In this document: positions 16,205 through 25,363 of the stretch, piece after piece
Layout of the letters: each line of letters begins with the position of its first letter
Numbering within the stretch: position 1 is the stretch's first letter
Origin: JBKQVT01 sp963727245
GTDB lineage: Bacteria; Planctomycetota; Planctomycetia; Pirellulales; Thermoguttaceae
Direction of reading: 5' to 3'
DNA length: 64,000 nt
Assembly (NCBI GenBank): GCA_963727245.1
Contig: CAVSFO010000015.1
Location: forward strand, 1 to 64,000
The notes under the pieces: model-generated
What the model was told of the DNA's origin: nothing
Databases searched by the model: none
Seen by the model: the letters and a program-made list of their open reading frames with translations, nothing else
Position numbers and translations under genes: made by a program

Positions 16205-17097
16205 GGGCGTTGCCCTGGTTGTTACGCGCAAGTCGCAACGGCTGACAGGCTCTCGCCCAAATTGGGCATAATAGCATAGCCCAGGGTTGCCGCGCAGCGG
16301 CTACCCTGGGTTTTGAATGGCGAGAATTCCAAAACCCCAACGGGGTTTCGTTTCGCAAACGTTCCGCGCAATTTCGGTGGGGTTGAGGGCGGGGTGGCCC
16401 GCCAACCCAGGGTAGCCGCTGCGCGGCAACCCTGGGCTAGATTATCAAAGCCCCTTCGGGGCATGGACATTTCCGGAGGCAATAACCTGTGTGCAACAGC
16501 GAGGGCGTTGCCCTGGTTGTTACACACAAGTCGCGATGGCTAACAGGCTCTCGCCCCAAAGGGGCATAATAGCATAACCCAGGGTTGCCGCGCAGCGGCT
16601 ACCCTGGGTTCTGAATGGCGAGAATTCCAAAACCCCAACGGGGTTTCGTTTCGCAGACGTTTGCGTAACCTCGGTGGGGTTGAGGGCGGGGTGGCCCGCC
16701 AACCCAGGGTAGCCGCTGCGCGGCAACCCTGGGCTAGATTATCAAAGCCCCTTCGGGGCATGCACATTTTCGGAGGTAATAACTTGTGCGTAACAGCGAG
16801 GGCATTGCCCTGGTTGTTGCACACAAGTCGCAACGGCTAACAGGCTCTCGCCCAAAATGGGCATAATAGCATAGCCCAGGGTTGCCGCGCAGCGGCTACC
16901 CTGGGTTCTGAATGGCGAGAATTCCAAAACCCCAACGGGGTTTCGTTTCGCAAACGTCCGCGCAACCTCGGTGGGGTTGAGGGCGGGGTGGCCCGCCAAC
17001 CCAGGGTAGCCGCTGCGCGGCAACCCTGGGCTAGATTATCAAAGCCCCTTCGGAGCATGGACATTTCCGGAGGCAATCGCTTGTGTGTGACGACGAG
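16205..17097. repeat. Three tandem ~297-bp repeats carrying paired hairpins
   Basis: Units start at 16205, 16503 and 16800, and a fourth begins at 17097 but breaks off within about 15 bp. Each unit contains AGCCCAGGGTTGCCGCGCAG (in its palindrome), a CCCCAACGGGGTTTCG hairpin, the inverse palindrome AACCCAGGGTAGCCGCTGCG and a CCCCTTCGGGG hairpin. So each carries an inverted pair of REP-type hairpins. Units differ only by scattered substitutions. No gene is supported in either strand; open frames here read through the repeats. Confidence 0.93.
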
Positions 17098-17355
17098 GGC
17101 GTTGCCCTGGGCTGGCAGAACCGCCGCCCCGTTGGGGCCGGCAGTCCGATCGGCGCCCACTGTGCTATCCTGGTCTCCCCCGCCCGCCGCCCGGTGGTGT
17201 AGAATGAATGAGGTGGCAGCCCGAAATCCCGACGTGCGTCGTCCATGACCGGGGAATCGTCATGGTGGGCATCGATACCGACCCGAAAGCCCGGACCCTC
17301 TACGACGACTGGCGGGCCCGCCCATGTCGGCACAAACTGAAGAACAGGGGGGAAT
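17098..17355. other. Gene-poor stretch after the tandem repeats
   Basis: An open frame from 17208 could encode a peptide containing DRGIVMVGIDTDPKARTLYDD but has no RBS and overlaps the next gene. I treat it as unsupported. It could be the remnant of a gene broken by the repeat array. Confidence 0.3.
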
Positions 17356-17757
17356 ATGACACGGAGCGTTCAATTCGTGCGCCTGCTGACGTCGGTGCTG
17401 TTTGCAGCCGCAGCATGCACCTTCGTCGTCGGCTACGACCGAATGTCACAAATTCGCTACCGAATCGACCATCCGACCGCCGAGGGATACTGGGCGTCGC
17501 CGGGCGAGTTCGTCCTTGAGAACCAAACCGACGGAGGCAAGTTCATCACTGCGTACCGTGGGTACGCCTACGCAGTGCCGCTTGCGGGGCTGCTGCTGGG
17601 AATCCTGGTTATCTGGCGGTGGCCACGGTTCCCCGCGCTGGCCGAACTGGTCGTGTCCGTCATGTGGTTCGTCGGTCTCGTGTGGGCCGGTTTTGTCCTA
17701 TTGATGTGGCAGACTCAGAATGTCCCAGTCTTCTACGGCATGCGGTCGCACTTTTAG
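17356..17757 (+). CDS. Hypothetical membrane protein
   Basis: A 133-residue protein with three hydrophobic helices (about residues 8-26, 72-88 and 98-118) and an extracytoplasmic loop of ~45 residues between helices 1 and 2. The start is supported by a GGGGGG tract 4 bases before the ATG. I recognise no family, and no functional neighbour is evident. Confidence 0.55.
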   Translation: MTRSVQFVRLLTSVLFAAAACTFVVGYDRMSQIRYRIDHPTAEGYWASPGEFVLENQTDGGKFITAYRGYAYAVPLAGLLLGILVIWRWPRFPALAELVVSVMWFVGLVWAGFVLLMWQTQNVPVFYGMRSHF

Positions 17758-17778
17758 AACCGGTCGAACCATTCGCGC

Positions 17779-17863
17779 CGTGTGCCACTGTTGGCTTGTC
17801 CAGCAGTGTTGCATCTCGTGGCCGCGTGGCACTGCTGGACAAGCCAGCAGTGGCACACGGCAA
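17779..17863. repeat. GCCACTGCTGGCTTGTCCAG palindromic repeat
   Basis: Inverted arms TGTTGGCTTGTCCAGCAGTG and CACTGCTGGACAAGCCAGCA enclose a ~25-bp loop. The same family appears at 30548-30606, as a diverged copy at 54207-54275 and as a short half at 62992-63018. Confidence 0.85.
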
Positions 17864-17868
17864 TTTCC

Positions 17869-17921
17869 TGGTGGGGCTCGCGACCATGCTCCGCATGGTG
17901 CCCCTCGACCCACCCTACACG
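17869..17921. repeat. Half copy of the GGGTGGGTCGAG repeat
   Basis: Only the right side (TGGTGGGGCTCG ... CTCGACCCACCCTAC) is present, with a divergent centre. It abuts the 3' end of the mannosidase gene, which reads in from the other strand. Confidence 0.7.
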
Positions 17922-17922
17922 C

Positions 17923-20900
17923 TCACTGCCCTCCGCCGCCGAACTCGACGCGCACCGTCTCGATGCTCGCCGGACCGAACGGCAGCGAAAGCTTGCCGGC
18001 CGGCGCCGGCAGCGCGGCCTCGTCGTACTCGATGATGCTGGTCCTCGTGGCCTTGGAAATCGGGCGGAAGAACTCGACCGCGACGGGCGTCTGGTCCTTG
18101 CTCTTGGCCGTTTCCGCCAGGCGCAGAATGACCCCGCGGCCGTCCTCCGCAGCCTTCACCACGGCAAGCTGAACGTGATCGGAGCCGACCCGGGCGAAGG
18201 AAAACCGCTCCGGCATCGAGCCCGGCCTCACCGGGACGCCCAAAAACAGCAAGGGCATAAGCGGCGTGTTCAGTTCCTCGCCCAGCCGGACGGAATCGGC
18301 GCCGGCCTGCAAGGCGAAGCGGAAACTGTGCTCGCCGCGCTGGCTGTAGTAGAGGTTGTCGTCGCCGGAACTCCGCACGGTCCGCAGCAAGAGCGGCGCG
18401 ATGAGACAGCCCGCTTCCGGCTTCGGCCCCAGGTCGCGGAAGGCGGCCATGTTGCACTCGGAAGCCAGCGTCACGCGGCAATCGCCCTGGGCGGCCTCGG
18501 CCCAGCCCCTCATGCCGCGCCACGGATAGCCGGCCACGGGGCCGAACGGCCAGGGGGCCGCATATTTCATCTCCTTGCCAAGCTCCTCCCAGCCGTAGGG
18601 GACCGCGTAACGCACGGTCGGATTGGCCAGGTTGAGAGGGAATGTCTGGTAGACGTGGACGTTCTTCTTCCCGTGCCAATCGAGCGTGGTGACCAGGTCC
18701 ACCCGGGGCAGGTCGCGATAGAGAATGATCTCCTGCCGCCGCGTCGAGTCGTCGACGACGCGGCCGGTCACTTCCACCACCAGCCGGACCGGCCCCTGCT
18801 CGACGACCTTGATCGACGACGGTTGTTGGCGCATCATCCATTCCTTGCCGGTGAAATGGCACTTGTTGTCCACCTCGTCGTCTTCTTTGGCCATCAGCTC
18901 GTTGCAGGCGTACTTGCTGTCCTGGCGGACGAGTTCCTTCTGCCCCCGCTTGTCGAAAAGGCTCTTGATGCCGCCCGTGCGGGGATCGAGCGTGAGGCGA
19001 TAAAAATCGTTCTGGAACCGGTTCTCCTCGGCCTCGACCTGGAACGGCGATTTCTCGGCCGCCCTCGCGGTGTCCTCTCCGCTTTCCAGAACGGCGTAAT
19101 ACGTCGCGTAACCGAGCGACGGGACTTTCGCGCAAAACGCCACCTGCGACTGGCCCGCCGGCACGCCGGCATCGCGACGGACAACCTGGGCGGCCACCGG
19201 CGCACCGCTGCTGTCATAGAGGCGCAGTCGCGGGGCGTTGTTGCCGGCGATATTCAGCGTGCAGGTCACGATGTCCTCGCGGTCCCACGACAAGGGGTTG
19301 AACACGACCACGGGCACGGCGTCCGCGCGGCGGAAGCCGATGGCGGCGGCAAGCGAGCCCATTGCCGAGTTCAAGACCGCGTCGTTGATGGCGCAGGCGG
19401 CGCGGGTCTTCTCGGTCTTCACGCGGTCGCTGATTTCGCCGTTGCTGCCGCCCCAATTGTGCTCGACGACGTAGAGCCGATCTTCCCAGACCTGTTCGAG
19501 TTGTTGGCGGGGATAGGCGAAGCCGGGCGAGACGAGGCTGGCGAAGGTGGCGAACTTTTCCGCCGCCAGCAGGCGACCGTCCAGGCGGCGGTCCGCCATG
19601 AGACACTCCTGGCCCAGCGACTGCAAGACATCCCAATAGGAGGGCAGCTCGCCGGCATAGGTCGGCAGCGGCTCGTTCTCGACGGCGCGAAACAGCTCCG
19701 TGCTGGAGACATACTCCAACGGCGGAAACCGCTTCTCGGCGTTCCACCGGGCGATCTTCTCGCCGACCCGGGCGGAGGGCTTTTCCACGTCGGTGCCGTC
19801 GGTAATGAAGGCGATCGGCGGCAGCTTGTGGGCGGTGCAATTCCGGCGGATGTCGTCCAGGAACGTCGGCAGCGTGCTGGCCAGGGCGTCGAGCGTGTCG
19901 TTGCGCAGGCCCATGGCCGAGCCGGCCGAGTATCCCCACGGCGTGGACCAGGTCATGATCGTCGAGCCGTCGGGCGCCTGCCAGCGGAAGAGGAACGGCC
20001 CGCGGGTTTCGTGCAGCAGGTAAGGGGCCTGATAGGTGTTGTCGGTGGCGCCGGCGGAGATGACCAGGGCGTGGATGCCCGCCTTGTGGAGGATTTGCGG
20101 CATCTGGGCGGTGTGTCCGGCCACGTCGACGTTCCAGACGACGACCGGCTCGAAGCCCAGGTGCTCCTGGAGCCAGCGTTTGCCCAGGTACAATTGGCGG
20201 ACCAGCCCTTCGCCGCCGGAGGTCAATTCCCAGGGGCCGGTGTAGAAGGCGCCGGTCTCGACGATGCCGGCCTTCAGCAGCCGCTTGACCGTCTGGAGCT
20301 TGTCGGGATGGCGGTGGAGATACTCGCGGACGTAGAGGGCGTGTTCCATGGTGAAGCGGTAGCCGGGCACGGTTTCCGCCAGCTCGACCGACTTGGCGAA
20401 GGCCTCGACGTTGGCCGTCAGGCAGACTTCCGGCGTGTCGCACCAACAGAGGTCGGAGTGGGTGTGCGAGACGACCAGGCCGCGATAGCCGCGCACGTCC
20501 TTGCTGCCGGGGATATTGATCGTTGTCTCGCCGGCCGGAACGTCCCCTTCGGCCAGCGCGAGCTGGACCTGGTGCCGCCCGGGTGATTCGAAAAGCGTTA
20601 GGCTGATCCCGACCGCACCCGCGGCGGGCACCACCGCGTCCTGTGCGATCTTCGGCTCGCTCGGTTCCACCGACAGCGTCACCCGCGATGGCTTGTCGCG
20701 CGGATTGATCGCCTTGACGCGGACGGTTCCCATCAGCCAGCCGCCGACGGCAGTGGAATGACGCGTCGCGAAGACAAAAGCCTCGCGGTCGTTGCCCGTG
20801 ATCTTGAGCCGGGCGATTGCCTCGGCCAGGTTATCGAAGATATACACATGCGGCACGTAAGTGGAGTCGGCAAGGACCGCGTGGTCGATGCCCGTGCTCT

Positions 20901-21645
20901 TAAGCCGAGCAATGGTTTCCGCCAGGTTATCGACGATTTGCACGTTGCGCAGCTCACCGTTCAGGTACTCGTCGGCTGAACCGGTCCATCCCAGCCGCAC
21001 GGGGTTGTCGCTGGTCCGAATGACCGGCGCCTCGTCGAGCCGCTTGAGCATTAACTTTCCGCCCGCCGTCCCGGTATCCGCCTCCGGGACCGCCACCAGG
21101 ATTACTTGCCGCAGAAAGGCGTCGTAGGTGGCCGTGATGTCGTACCAGCGATTCGGCTTCAGGAAGATGTCGCTATGGGGCTGCCAGAGGTTTTCCTGGC
21201 CGCCGACGCCGATCGTGTACATCAGCTCCAGGCGGTGGCTGAGGGCCAACTGGAACTGCACCTTCTCCCGCTCGTTGCTGTCGTCGCGCTTGGCGATCAG
21301 GCCCTGGAACTTGCCCGTGGGCCCGTAGCTCTTCACCTGCAAGTGGATGGTGAACTGGCCGGTCAGGTCGAGGCTGGGCGAATGGGCCACCTCGACGAAG
21401 CTCTTGTCGGCCTCGCTGAATTTCATGGCCGCCTTGCCGTCGCTGCGGACCCAGGCGGCCCGGGTGGCCATGCCGTGGTTGCCGTAGCCGCTGTGGTCGG
21501 CCAGCGTATCGCCCTTTCCTTCGTCGATGGGCCAGAGGCCGCGGACCCAGGGCTCGGCGGGCGCGGCCGTCGCCGTCTCGCCGCCGGCCGCAAGAAGGAT
21601 GGTCATCGCCACGGCCAGGAAAAGCATCTTTCGGCAGCAGTGCAT
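17923..21645 (-). CDS. Secreted LamG-GH38 alpha-mannosidase
   Basis: A 1240-residue secreted glycoside hydrolase of family 38, acting on alpha-mannosides of polysaccharides or N-glycan-like material. A signal peptide comes first (FLAVAMTILLAAGG), then a concanavalin/LamG-like domain (about residues 35-240) and a linker. The GH38 catalytic domain carries the zinc-binding HTHSD (His394, His396, Asp398) and the likely nucleophile Asp507 in WNVDVAGHTAQMPQ. Beta-sandwich C-terminal mannosidase domains complete it. The start at 21645 is chosen because a longer frame would begin inside a REP element and AAAGGGA precedes this ATG. A ~30-residue internal repeat (NLAETIARL / NLAEAIARL) lies between the LamG and catalytic parts. 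The frame is intact over 3.7 kb. Confidence 0.9.
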   Translation of the reverse strand: MHCCRKMLFLAVAMTILLAAGGETATAAPAEPWVRGLWPIDEGKGDTLADHSGYGNHGMATRAAWVRSDGKAAMKFSEADKSFVEVAHSPSLDLTGQFTIHLQVKSYGPTGKFQGLIAKRDDSNEREKVQFQLALSHRLELMYTIGVGGQENLWQPHSDIFLKPNRWYDITATYDAFLRQVILVAVPEADTGTAGGKLMLKRLDEAPVIRTSDNPVRLGWTGSADEYLNGELRNVQIVDNLAETIARLKSTGIDHAVLADSTYVPHVYIFDNLAEAIARLKITGNDREAFVFATRHSTAVGGWLMGTVRVKAINPRDKPSRVTLSVEPSEPKIAQDAVVPAAGAVGISLTLFESPGRHQVQLALAEGDVPAGETTINIPGSKDVRGYRGLVVSHTHSDLCWCDTPEVCLTANVEAFAKSVELAETVPGYRFTMEHALYVREYLHRHPDKLQTVKRLLKAGIVETGAFYTGPWELTSGGEGLVRQLYLGKRWLQEHLGFEPVVVWNVDVAGHTAQMPQILHKAGIHALVISAGATDNTYQAPYLLHETRGPFLFRWQAPDGSTIMTWSTPWGYSAGSAMGLRNDTLDALASTLPTFLDDIRRNCTAHKLPPIAFITDGTDVEKPSARVGEKIARWNAEKRFPPLEYVSSTELFRAVENEPLPTYAGELPSYWDVLQSLGQECLMADRRLDGRLLAAEKFATFASLVSPGFAYPRQQLEQVWEDRLYVVEHNWGGSNGEISDRVKTEKTRAACAINDAVLNSAMGSLAAAIGFRRADAVPVVVFNPLSWDREDIVTCTLNIAGNNAPRLRLYDSSGAPVAAQVVRRDAGVPAGQSQVAFCAKVPSLGYATYYAVLESGEDTARAAEKSPFQVEAEENRFQNDFYRLTLDPRTGGIKSLFDKRGQKELVRQDSKYACNELMAKEDDEVDNKCHFTGKEWMMRQQPSSIKVVEQGPVRLVVEVTGRVVDDSTRRQEIILYRDLPRVDLVTTLDWHGKKNVHVYQTFPLNLANPTVRYAVPYGWEELGKEMKYAAPWPFGPVAGYPWRGMRGWAEAAQGDCRVTLASECNMAAFRDLGPKPEAGCLIAPLLLRTVRSSGDDNLYYSQRGEHSFRFALQAGADSVRLGEELNTPLMPLLFLGVPVRPGSMPERFSFARVGSDHVQLAVVKAAEDGRGVILRLAETAKSKDQTPVAVEFFRPISKATRTSIIEYDEAALPAPAGKLSLPFGPASIETVRVEFGGGGQ

Positions 21646-21668
21646 GATGGTTCCCTTTTTCTGTCTCT

Positions 21669-21752
21669 GTAGGGTGGGTCGAGCGGAGCGAGCCCCACCA
21701 ACTACGCTTGTGCCATTTTCTGGTGGGGCTCGCTCCGCTCGACCCACCCTAC
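21669..21752. repeat. GGGTGGGTCGAG palindromic repeat, copy 4
   Basis: A near-perfect inverted repeat: the GTAGGGTGGGTCGAGCGGAG arm at 21669 and its inverse ending at 21752. It sits 24 bp upstream of the mannosidase start codon, in its leader. Confidence 0.93.
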
Positions 21753-21825
21753 AAATCTTGTTCTGTCGTCAGTATTACCGCCCTCTATCTTGCCGTAGCC
21801 GGCGCAATCTGTAAAGATCCGAGCC

Positions 21826-21990
21826 GCCGGATTGCGTGGCGGCATCCCATGCGATGCACCACGCCGGGCAAGCAGCGCCCGGCGGCGGGGCCACGTTATC
21901 CGGAGGCTAACGACTCCGGCTCATGGTTTGGGTGTGCCGAGCCGGTGGCGTAAGCCGCCGGATTGCGCGGCAGCATCCCACACGATGCGC
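21826..21990. repeat. GAGCCGGTGGCGTAAGCCGCCGG repeat cluster
   Basis: A run of palindromes (GCCCGGCGGCGGGGCC, TATCCGGAGGCTAACGACTC, GTGGCGTAAGCCGCCGG). The same order of modules recurs at 22828-22952, flanking the BAX-inhibitor-like gene on both sides. Confidence 0.75.
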
Positions 21991-22096
21991 CGGGTCCGGC
22001 GCCCTTCCCCGGCGTCCCCCGCAAGCTATAATTGAACTTGAAAAGTCCCCCGGCATCGGGACGTACAACCGGCCTCGAACAAAACAGGAAAATCCC

Positions 22097-22813
22097 ATGA
22101 GCTACGCCGACAACCCCTACCGATCGCCCCTGGGCGTGCTGGCCGCACAGGCCGACGCCGACGAGCGCAGCACTTTCATCACCCAGACCTACCTGCACCT
22201 GGCGGGCGCCATCGGGCTGTTCGTCGCCCTGGAAGCGATCCTGTTCCAGGTTCTCAACACCCACGACATCACACGGCTGATGATCGGCAGTCGTTGGAGC
22301 TGGCTTATCGTGCTCGGGCTGTTCATGGTCGTGAGCCATGTCGCCACGAGCTGGGCCCAGTCGGCCGTGAGTTCGACCATGCAGTACATGGGCCTGGGCT
22401 TGTACGTGCTGGCCGAAGCGGTGATCTTCCTGCCGCTGCTCTGTATCGCGGGTACGGTCGATCGGTCGATCATCCCCTCGGCGGCGATCGCCACGCTCGC
22501 GCTGTTCGCCGCGCTGACGGCCGTGGTGTTCATCACCCGCAAGGATTTTTCCTTCCTGCGGAGCGTGCTGCTCTTCGGCGGCCTGGCGGCGATGGGCCTG
22601 ATCGTGGCGGCGATCGTGTTTCACTTCCCCCTCGGGGCGATCTTCACCTATGCCATGATCGCGCTGGCGTGCGGCTATATCCTCTACCACACGTCGAACG
22701 TGATGCTCCATTACCGGATCGGTCAGCACGTGGCGGCGTCGCTGGCGTTGTTCGCCTCGCTGGCGTTGCTGTTCTGGTACATCCTGCAACTGTTCCTCTC
22801 GCGGCGGAACTGA
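22097..22813 (+). CDS. BAX inhibitor-1 / YccA family membrane protein
   Basis: A 238-residue protein with a ~25-residue hydrophilic N-terminus and seven predicted helices, ending LFWYILQLFLSRRN. The family (UPF0005, TMBIM-like) forms pH-sensitive calcium-leak channels or protease-associated membrane proteins in bacteria. The conserved YxGLGLY-type and HTSNVMLHYRIGQHVAASLA segments place it here. The start ATG follows ACAGGAAAA. It is flanked on both sides by members of one palindromic repeat family, and has no operon partner. Confidence 0.85.
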   Translation: MSYADNPYRSPLGVLAAQADADERSTFITQTYLHLAGAIGLFVALEAILFQVLNTHDITRLMIGSRWSWLIVLGLFMVVSHVATSWAQSAVSSTMQYMGLGLYVLAEAVIFLPLLCIAGTVDRSIIPSAAIATLALFAALTAVVFITRKDFSFLRSVLLFGGLAAMGLIVAAIVFHFPLGAIFTYAMIALACGYILYHTSNVMLHYRIGQHVAASLALFASLALLFWYILQLFLSRRN

Positions 22814-22827
22814 TTTCGCTCGCGCGT

Positions 22828-22952
22828 GCCGAGCCGGTGGCGTGCGCCACCGGATGGCGTGGCGTGATCCCAGGCGCCGCACCGCGCCCGGCAACCAGCG
22901 CCCTGGCGCGGGGCAACGTTATCCGGAGGCTCACGCCTCCGGCTCATAGTTG
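22828..22952. repeat. GAGCCGGTGGCGTGCGCCACCGG repeat cluster
   Basis: Contains GAGCCGGTGGCGTGCGCCAC and TATCCGGAGGCTCACGCCTC palindromes in the same order as the cluster at 21826-21990. Together they bracket the 22097-22813 gene. Confidence 0.8.
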
Positions 22953-23048
22953 GCGCATGCCGGCGGGCTGCCGCCTTGACGCCCGGGCGGCAGGCAGTAG
23001 AATAGGACTATTCGTGCTCGTTCATCGGGGCGGCTATCGAGGGGCGGA

Positions 23049-24131
23049 ATGTTCAGGGAGATCATCACCAGCTTTCGGCATACCAAGGGAGACCCGCTGC
23101 GTCGCCGCATCCTTGCCGTCTATCTCTTCCTCCTCGGATTGAACCTCGCCGCCTGGGCCCTGGCGCTGGCGGCGTTTCACGCCTATCCGGCCACGCTGAG
23201 CCTGTGCTTCCTGGCCTACGGCTTCGGCCTGCGGCACGCCGTCGACGCCGACCACATCGCCGCCATCGACAATGTGACGCGGAAGTTGATCCAGGAAAAC
23301 AAGAAGCCGGTCGGCGTCGGCCTCTTCTTTTCCCTCGGTCATTCCACGGTGGTGATCCTGATGTCGCTGCTGGTGGCGCAGGGCACGGGCTACGTGAAGA
23401 ACCACTTCCCGCAATTCCAGGAGGTCGGCGACATCATCGGCACTTCCGTTTCCGCCTTCTTCCTGCTGTTGATCGCGGTGGTCAACTTCGTGATTTTCCT
23501 GGAGGTCTTCAAGCGTTTTCAGGCGGCGCGGAAGGGCGGCGGCCGCCATGAGGACGCCTTGCAAAGCCTGCTCAACGGCCCGGGGCCGGTCGCCCGCGTG
23601 CTGCGCTGGTTGTTCAAGCTGGTGGGCGAGAGCTGGCAGATGTACTTTGTGGGCTTTCTCTTCGGGCTGGGGTTCGACACGGCCACGGAGATCGCCTTGC
23701 TCGGGATCGCCGCCACGCAGGCGGCCCAGCAGGTGCCGATCTGGTCGATCATGGTCTTTCCGCTACTGTTCACCTCCGGCATGTGCCTCATAGACACTAC
23801 CGACGGCATCGTCATGCTGGGGGCCTACGGTTGGGCATTTATCCGGCCGGTGCGGAAGCTGTTCTACAACATGACGATCACCCTGATCTCCTTCCTCATC
23901 GCACTGCTGATCGGCGGTTTGGAGGCGCTCGGCATTCTGGCGGCGAAGTTCCACTGGGATACCGGCCTCTGGGCGGCCGTCAATACGCTGAACAGCGACG
24001 ACAATTCGACCAAGCTGGGCTACGGCATTATCGGCCTGATGGTCGCAAGCTGGCTGGCTTCCGTCATCGTCTACCGGGTCGCGGGACTGGAGCGGCTCGA
24101 CGAGCAGCCGGCCGGCCGGGATTGGCAGTGA
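23049..24131 (+). CDS. HoxN/NixA-type nickel/cobalt transporter (NiCoT)
   Basis: A 360-residue, eight-helix permease importing Ni2+ and/or Co2+ across the inner membrane. The family signature HAVDADHI lies at residues 63-70 in helix II. Further NiCoT motifs are FSLGHSTVV, GFDTATEIALLG and LFTSGMCLIDTTDG. A cytoplasmic loop after helix IV (RKGGGRHEDALQ) is typical. The start ATG is weakly supported (GAGGGGCGGA upstream). Metal choice cannot be read from sequence, and no nickel enzyme or cobalamin gene lies nearby. Confidence 0.92.
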   Translation: MFREIITSFRHTKGDPLRRRILAVYLFLLGLNLAAWALALAAFHAYPATLSLCFLAYGFGLRHAVDADHIAAIDNVTRKLIQENKKPVGVGLFFSLGHSTVVILMSLLVAQGTGYVKNHFPQFQEVGDIIGTSVSAFFLLLIAVVNFVIFLEVFKRFQAARKGGGRHEDALQSLLNGPGPVARVLRWLFKLVGESWQMYFVGFLFGLGFDTATEIALLGIAATQAAQQVPIWSIMVFPLLFTSGMCLIDTTDGIVMLGAYGWAFIRPVRKLFYNMTITLISFLIALLIGGLEALGILAAKFHWDTGLWAAVNTLNSDDNSTKLGYGIIGLMVASWLASVIVYRVAGLERLDEQPAGRDWQ

Positions 24132-24155
24132 AACGGCTGCGGCGTTTTGCCGCGC

Positions 24156-24270
24156 GGGTGACCCCGATAGCTTTGCTATCGGGGCGGCGTAGCCGCAAGA
24201 GGAGTTTCAATACGTCACGGAAGCCTCTTGTGCCTGCGGCACCCCGATAGCAAAGCTATCGGGGCCACCC
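24156..24270. repeat. CCCCGATAGCNNNGCTATCGGGG repeat
   Basis: A 115-bp element whose ends are the palindromes CCCCGATAGCTTTGCTATCG and CCCCGATAGCAAAGCTATCG, enclosing a conserved middle (GGCGTAGCCGCAAGAGGAGT ... CCTCTTGTGCCTGCGGCA). A second element with the same architecture is at 29045-29203. Confidence 0.9.
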
Positions 24271-24285
24271 AGCGGCTCACGATCG

Positions 24286-25252
24286 TTACGCCGGCCACTC
24301 CATGCGCGGACAGCTCACGCAGGGAGTGCGGGGGTCGATCTCGGTGAGGATCTTGTCGCGCAGGCCGTAGCGCCCGTCCTGATCGAGCCAGCCCCATTCG
24401 CCCGTGAAATTCGCCTCCAGAAACACGTAGCGGTCGCCGGCCAGCAGGAAGTCGAGCCGGGCGTAGTGCGAGCCGGCGTCCCGCATGAACGCGAAGATGC
24501 CGTCCGCCACGGCAGGCGGAAGCTCGACCGGGACCCATTGCCGATGGGCGTATTCCGCCGGCGCCAGCCGCCAGTCGATGGTCTGATCGAGAAAGACGCG
24601 GCGGTCCAGGGAAAAGGCGAAAAGCCGGTCGCGCACCACGACCACCGTGACATCCCATTGGGCATCGACGAACTCGGTGAGGAACCAGGCACACTTCGGA
24701 TCGAGCTGGTCCTCCTGGACCTTCTGGGAATAGAACCCGATGCCCAACTCATACTTGAAATTGAAGCTCTTGGCCACCGACTCGACGCCGGGGCGGAGCG
24801 CGTCGGGAAAATTGATGAGAAACTTCGAGGGGGTAATGGCGAAGTACCTTGCGGGCCATGCGTTGCTGCTGGAGCTTGCCCAGCCGCATCGACGCGTAGG
24901 GCTGCAAGAGCACCACCTTGCCCTCCGCCCAGAGGATGTTCACCACGTCGTTCCACGCCGACCAGATCTCCTCTTCCAGGTAGCGCTCCTCGGTGGACGT
25001 GGGGCGATCGGGAAAGAGCACGGACGCCCGGGCGTTCGAGCGCCGATAGACCTTGGCAATGTCGGCGTCGGTAATGCGCCGGCCCGCCGGATTCTCCAAT
25101 TCGATCACGTCTTCGGTGACGCGGACCTTGTAGTCCTGCCAGAGGTCGGAGTTGTAGCGAAAAATGTGCTCCGTGCCCAGGTTGGCGACGACCAGGTCGG
25201 CCACGTAATCGACGGAGTTCGTCAGCAGCAGCGTTACCGGGGGCTGGGGCAT
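24286..25252 (-). CDS. ATP-grasp peptide ligase, MvdD/graspetide-type (one frameshift)
   Basis: About 322 residues, the size of MvdC/MvdD-like ligases that form omega-ester or amide links in graspetides (microviridin-type RiPPs). The N-terminal pre-ATP-grasp domain shows VTLLLTNSVDYVADLVV and a RYNSDLWQDY/VYRRS block. The C-terminal half has the nucleotide/Mg-binding residues in ARLDFLL and FLEANFTGEWGWLD. The tail contains CVSCPRM. The frame switches near 24843, where one extra C breaks KVL-AITPSKFLINFPD. The 64-residue acidic-tailed peptide gene lies 110 bp upstream on the same strand. A general ATP-grasp ligase such as a glutathione-synthetase-like enzyme is the alternative. The ATG at 25252 is chosen over a TTG 12 bp upstream. 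Confidence 0.78.
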
Positions 25253-25363
25253 GGGAGAGTGCAATGGCTGGAGTTAGAAAAAAATGCGCACGAGGCCCCT
25301 CGGAGACGACCCGGCGGGGTGGTCTCCTGCTGGCGGCTGCGGAGCGGGGCCGCGCGGGGAAAC

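Noticed and set aside
16205..17097. Possible CRISPR array
   Set aside because: The units are 297 bp and contiguous, without short direct repeats or unique spacers, and no cas gene is present.
16222..17160. Several minus-strand open frames in the tandem repeats
   Set aside because: They repeat with the 297-bp units and translate palindromes; they share identical blocks by repeat structure, not by protein conservation.
17208..17519. Open frame overlapping the small membrane protein
   Set aside because: No RBS, odd composition after codon 45, and it overlaps a better-supported gene.
21646..21747. N-terminal extension of the GH38 protein
   Set aside because: The extra 34 codons translate a REP element found elsewhere, and an RBS and signal peptide support the later ATG.
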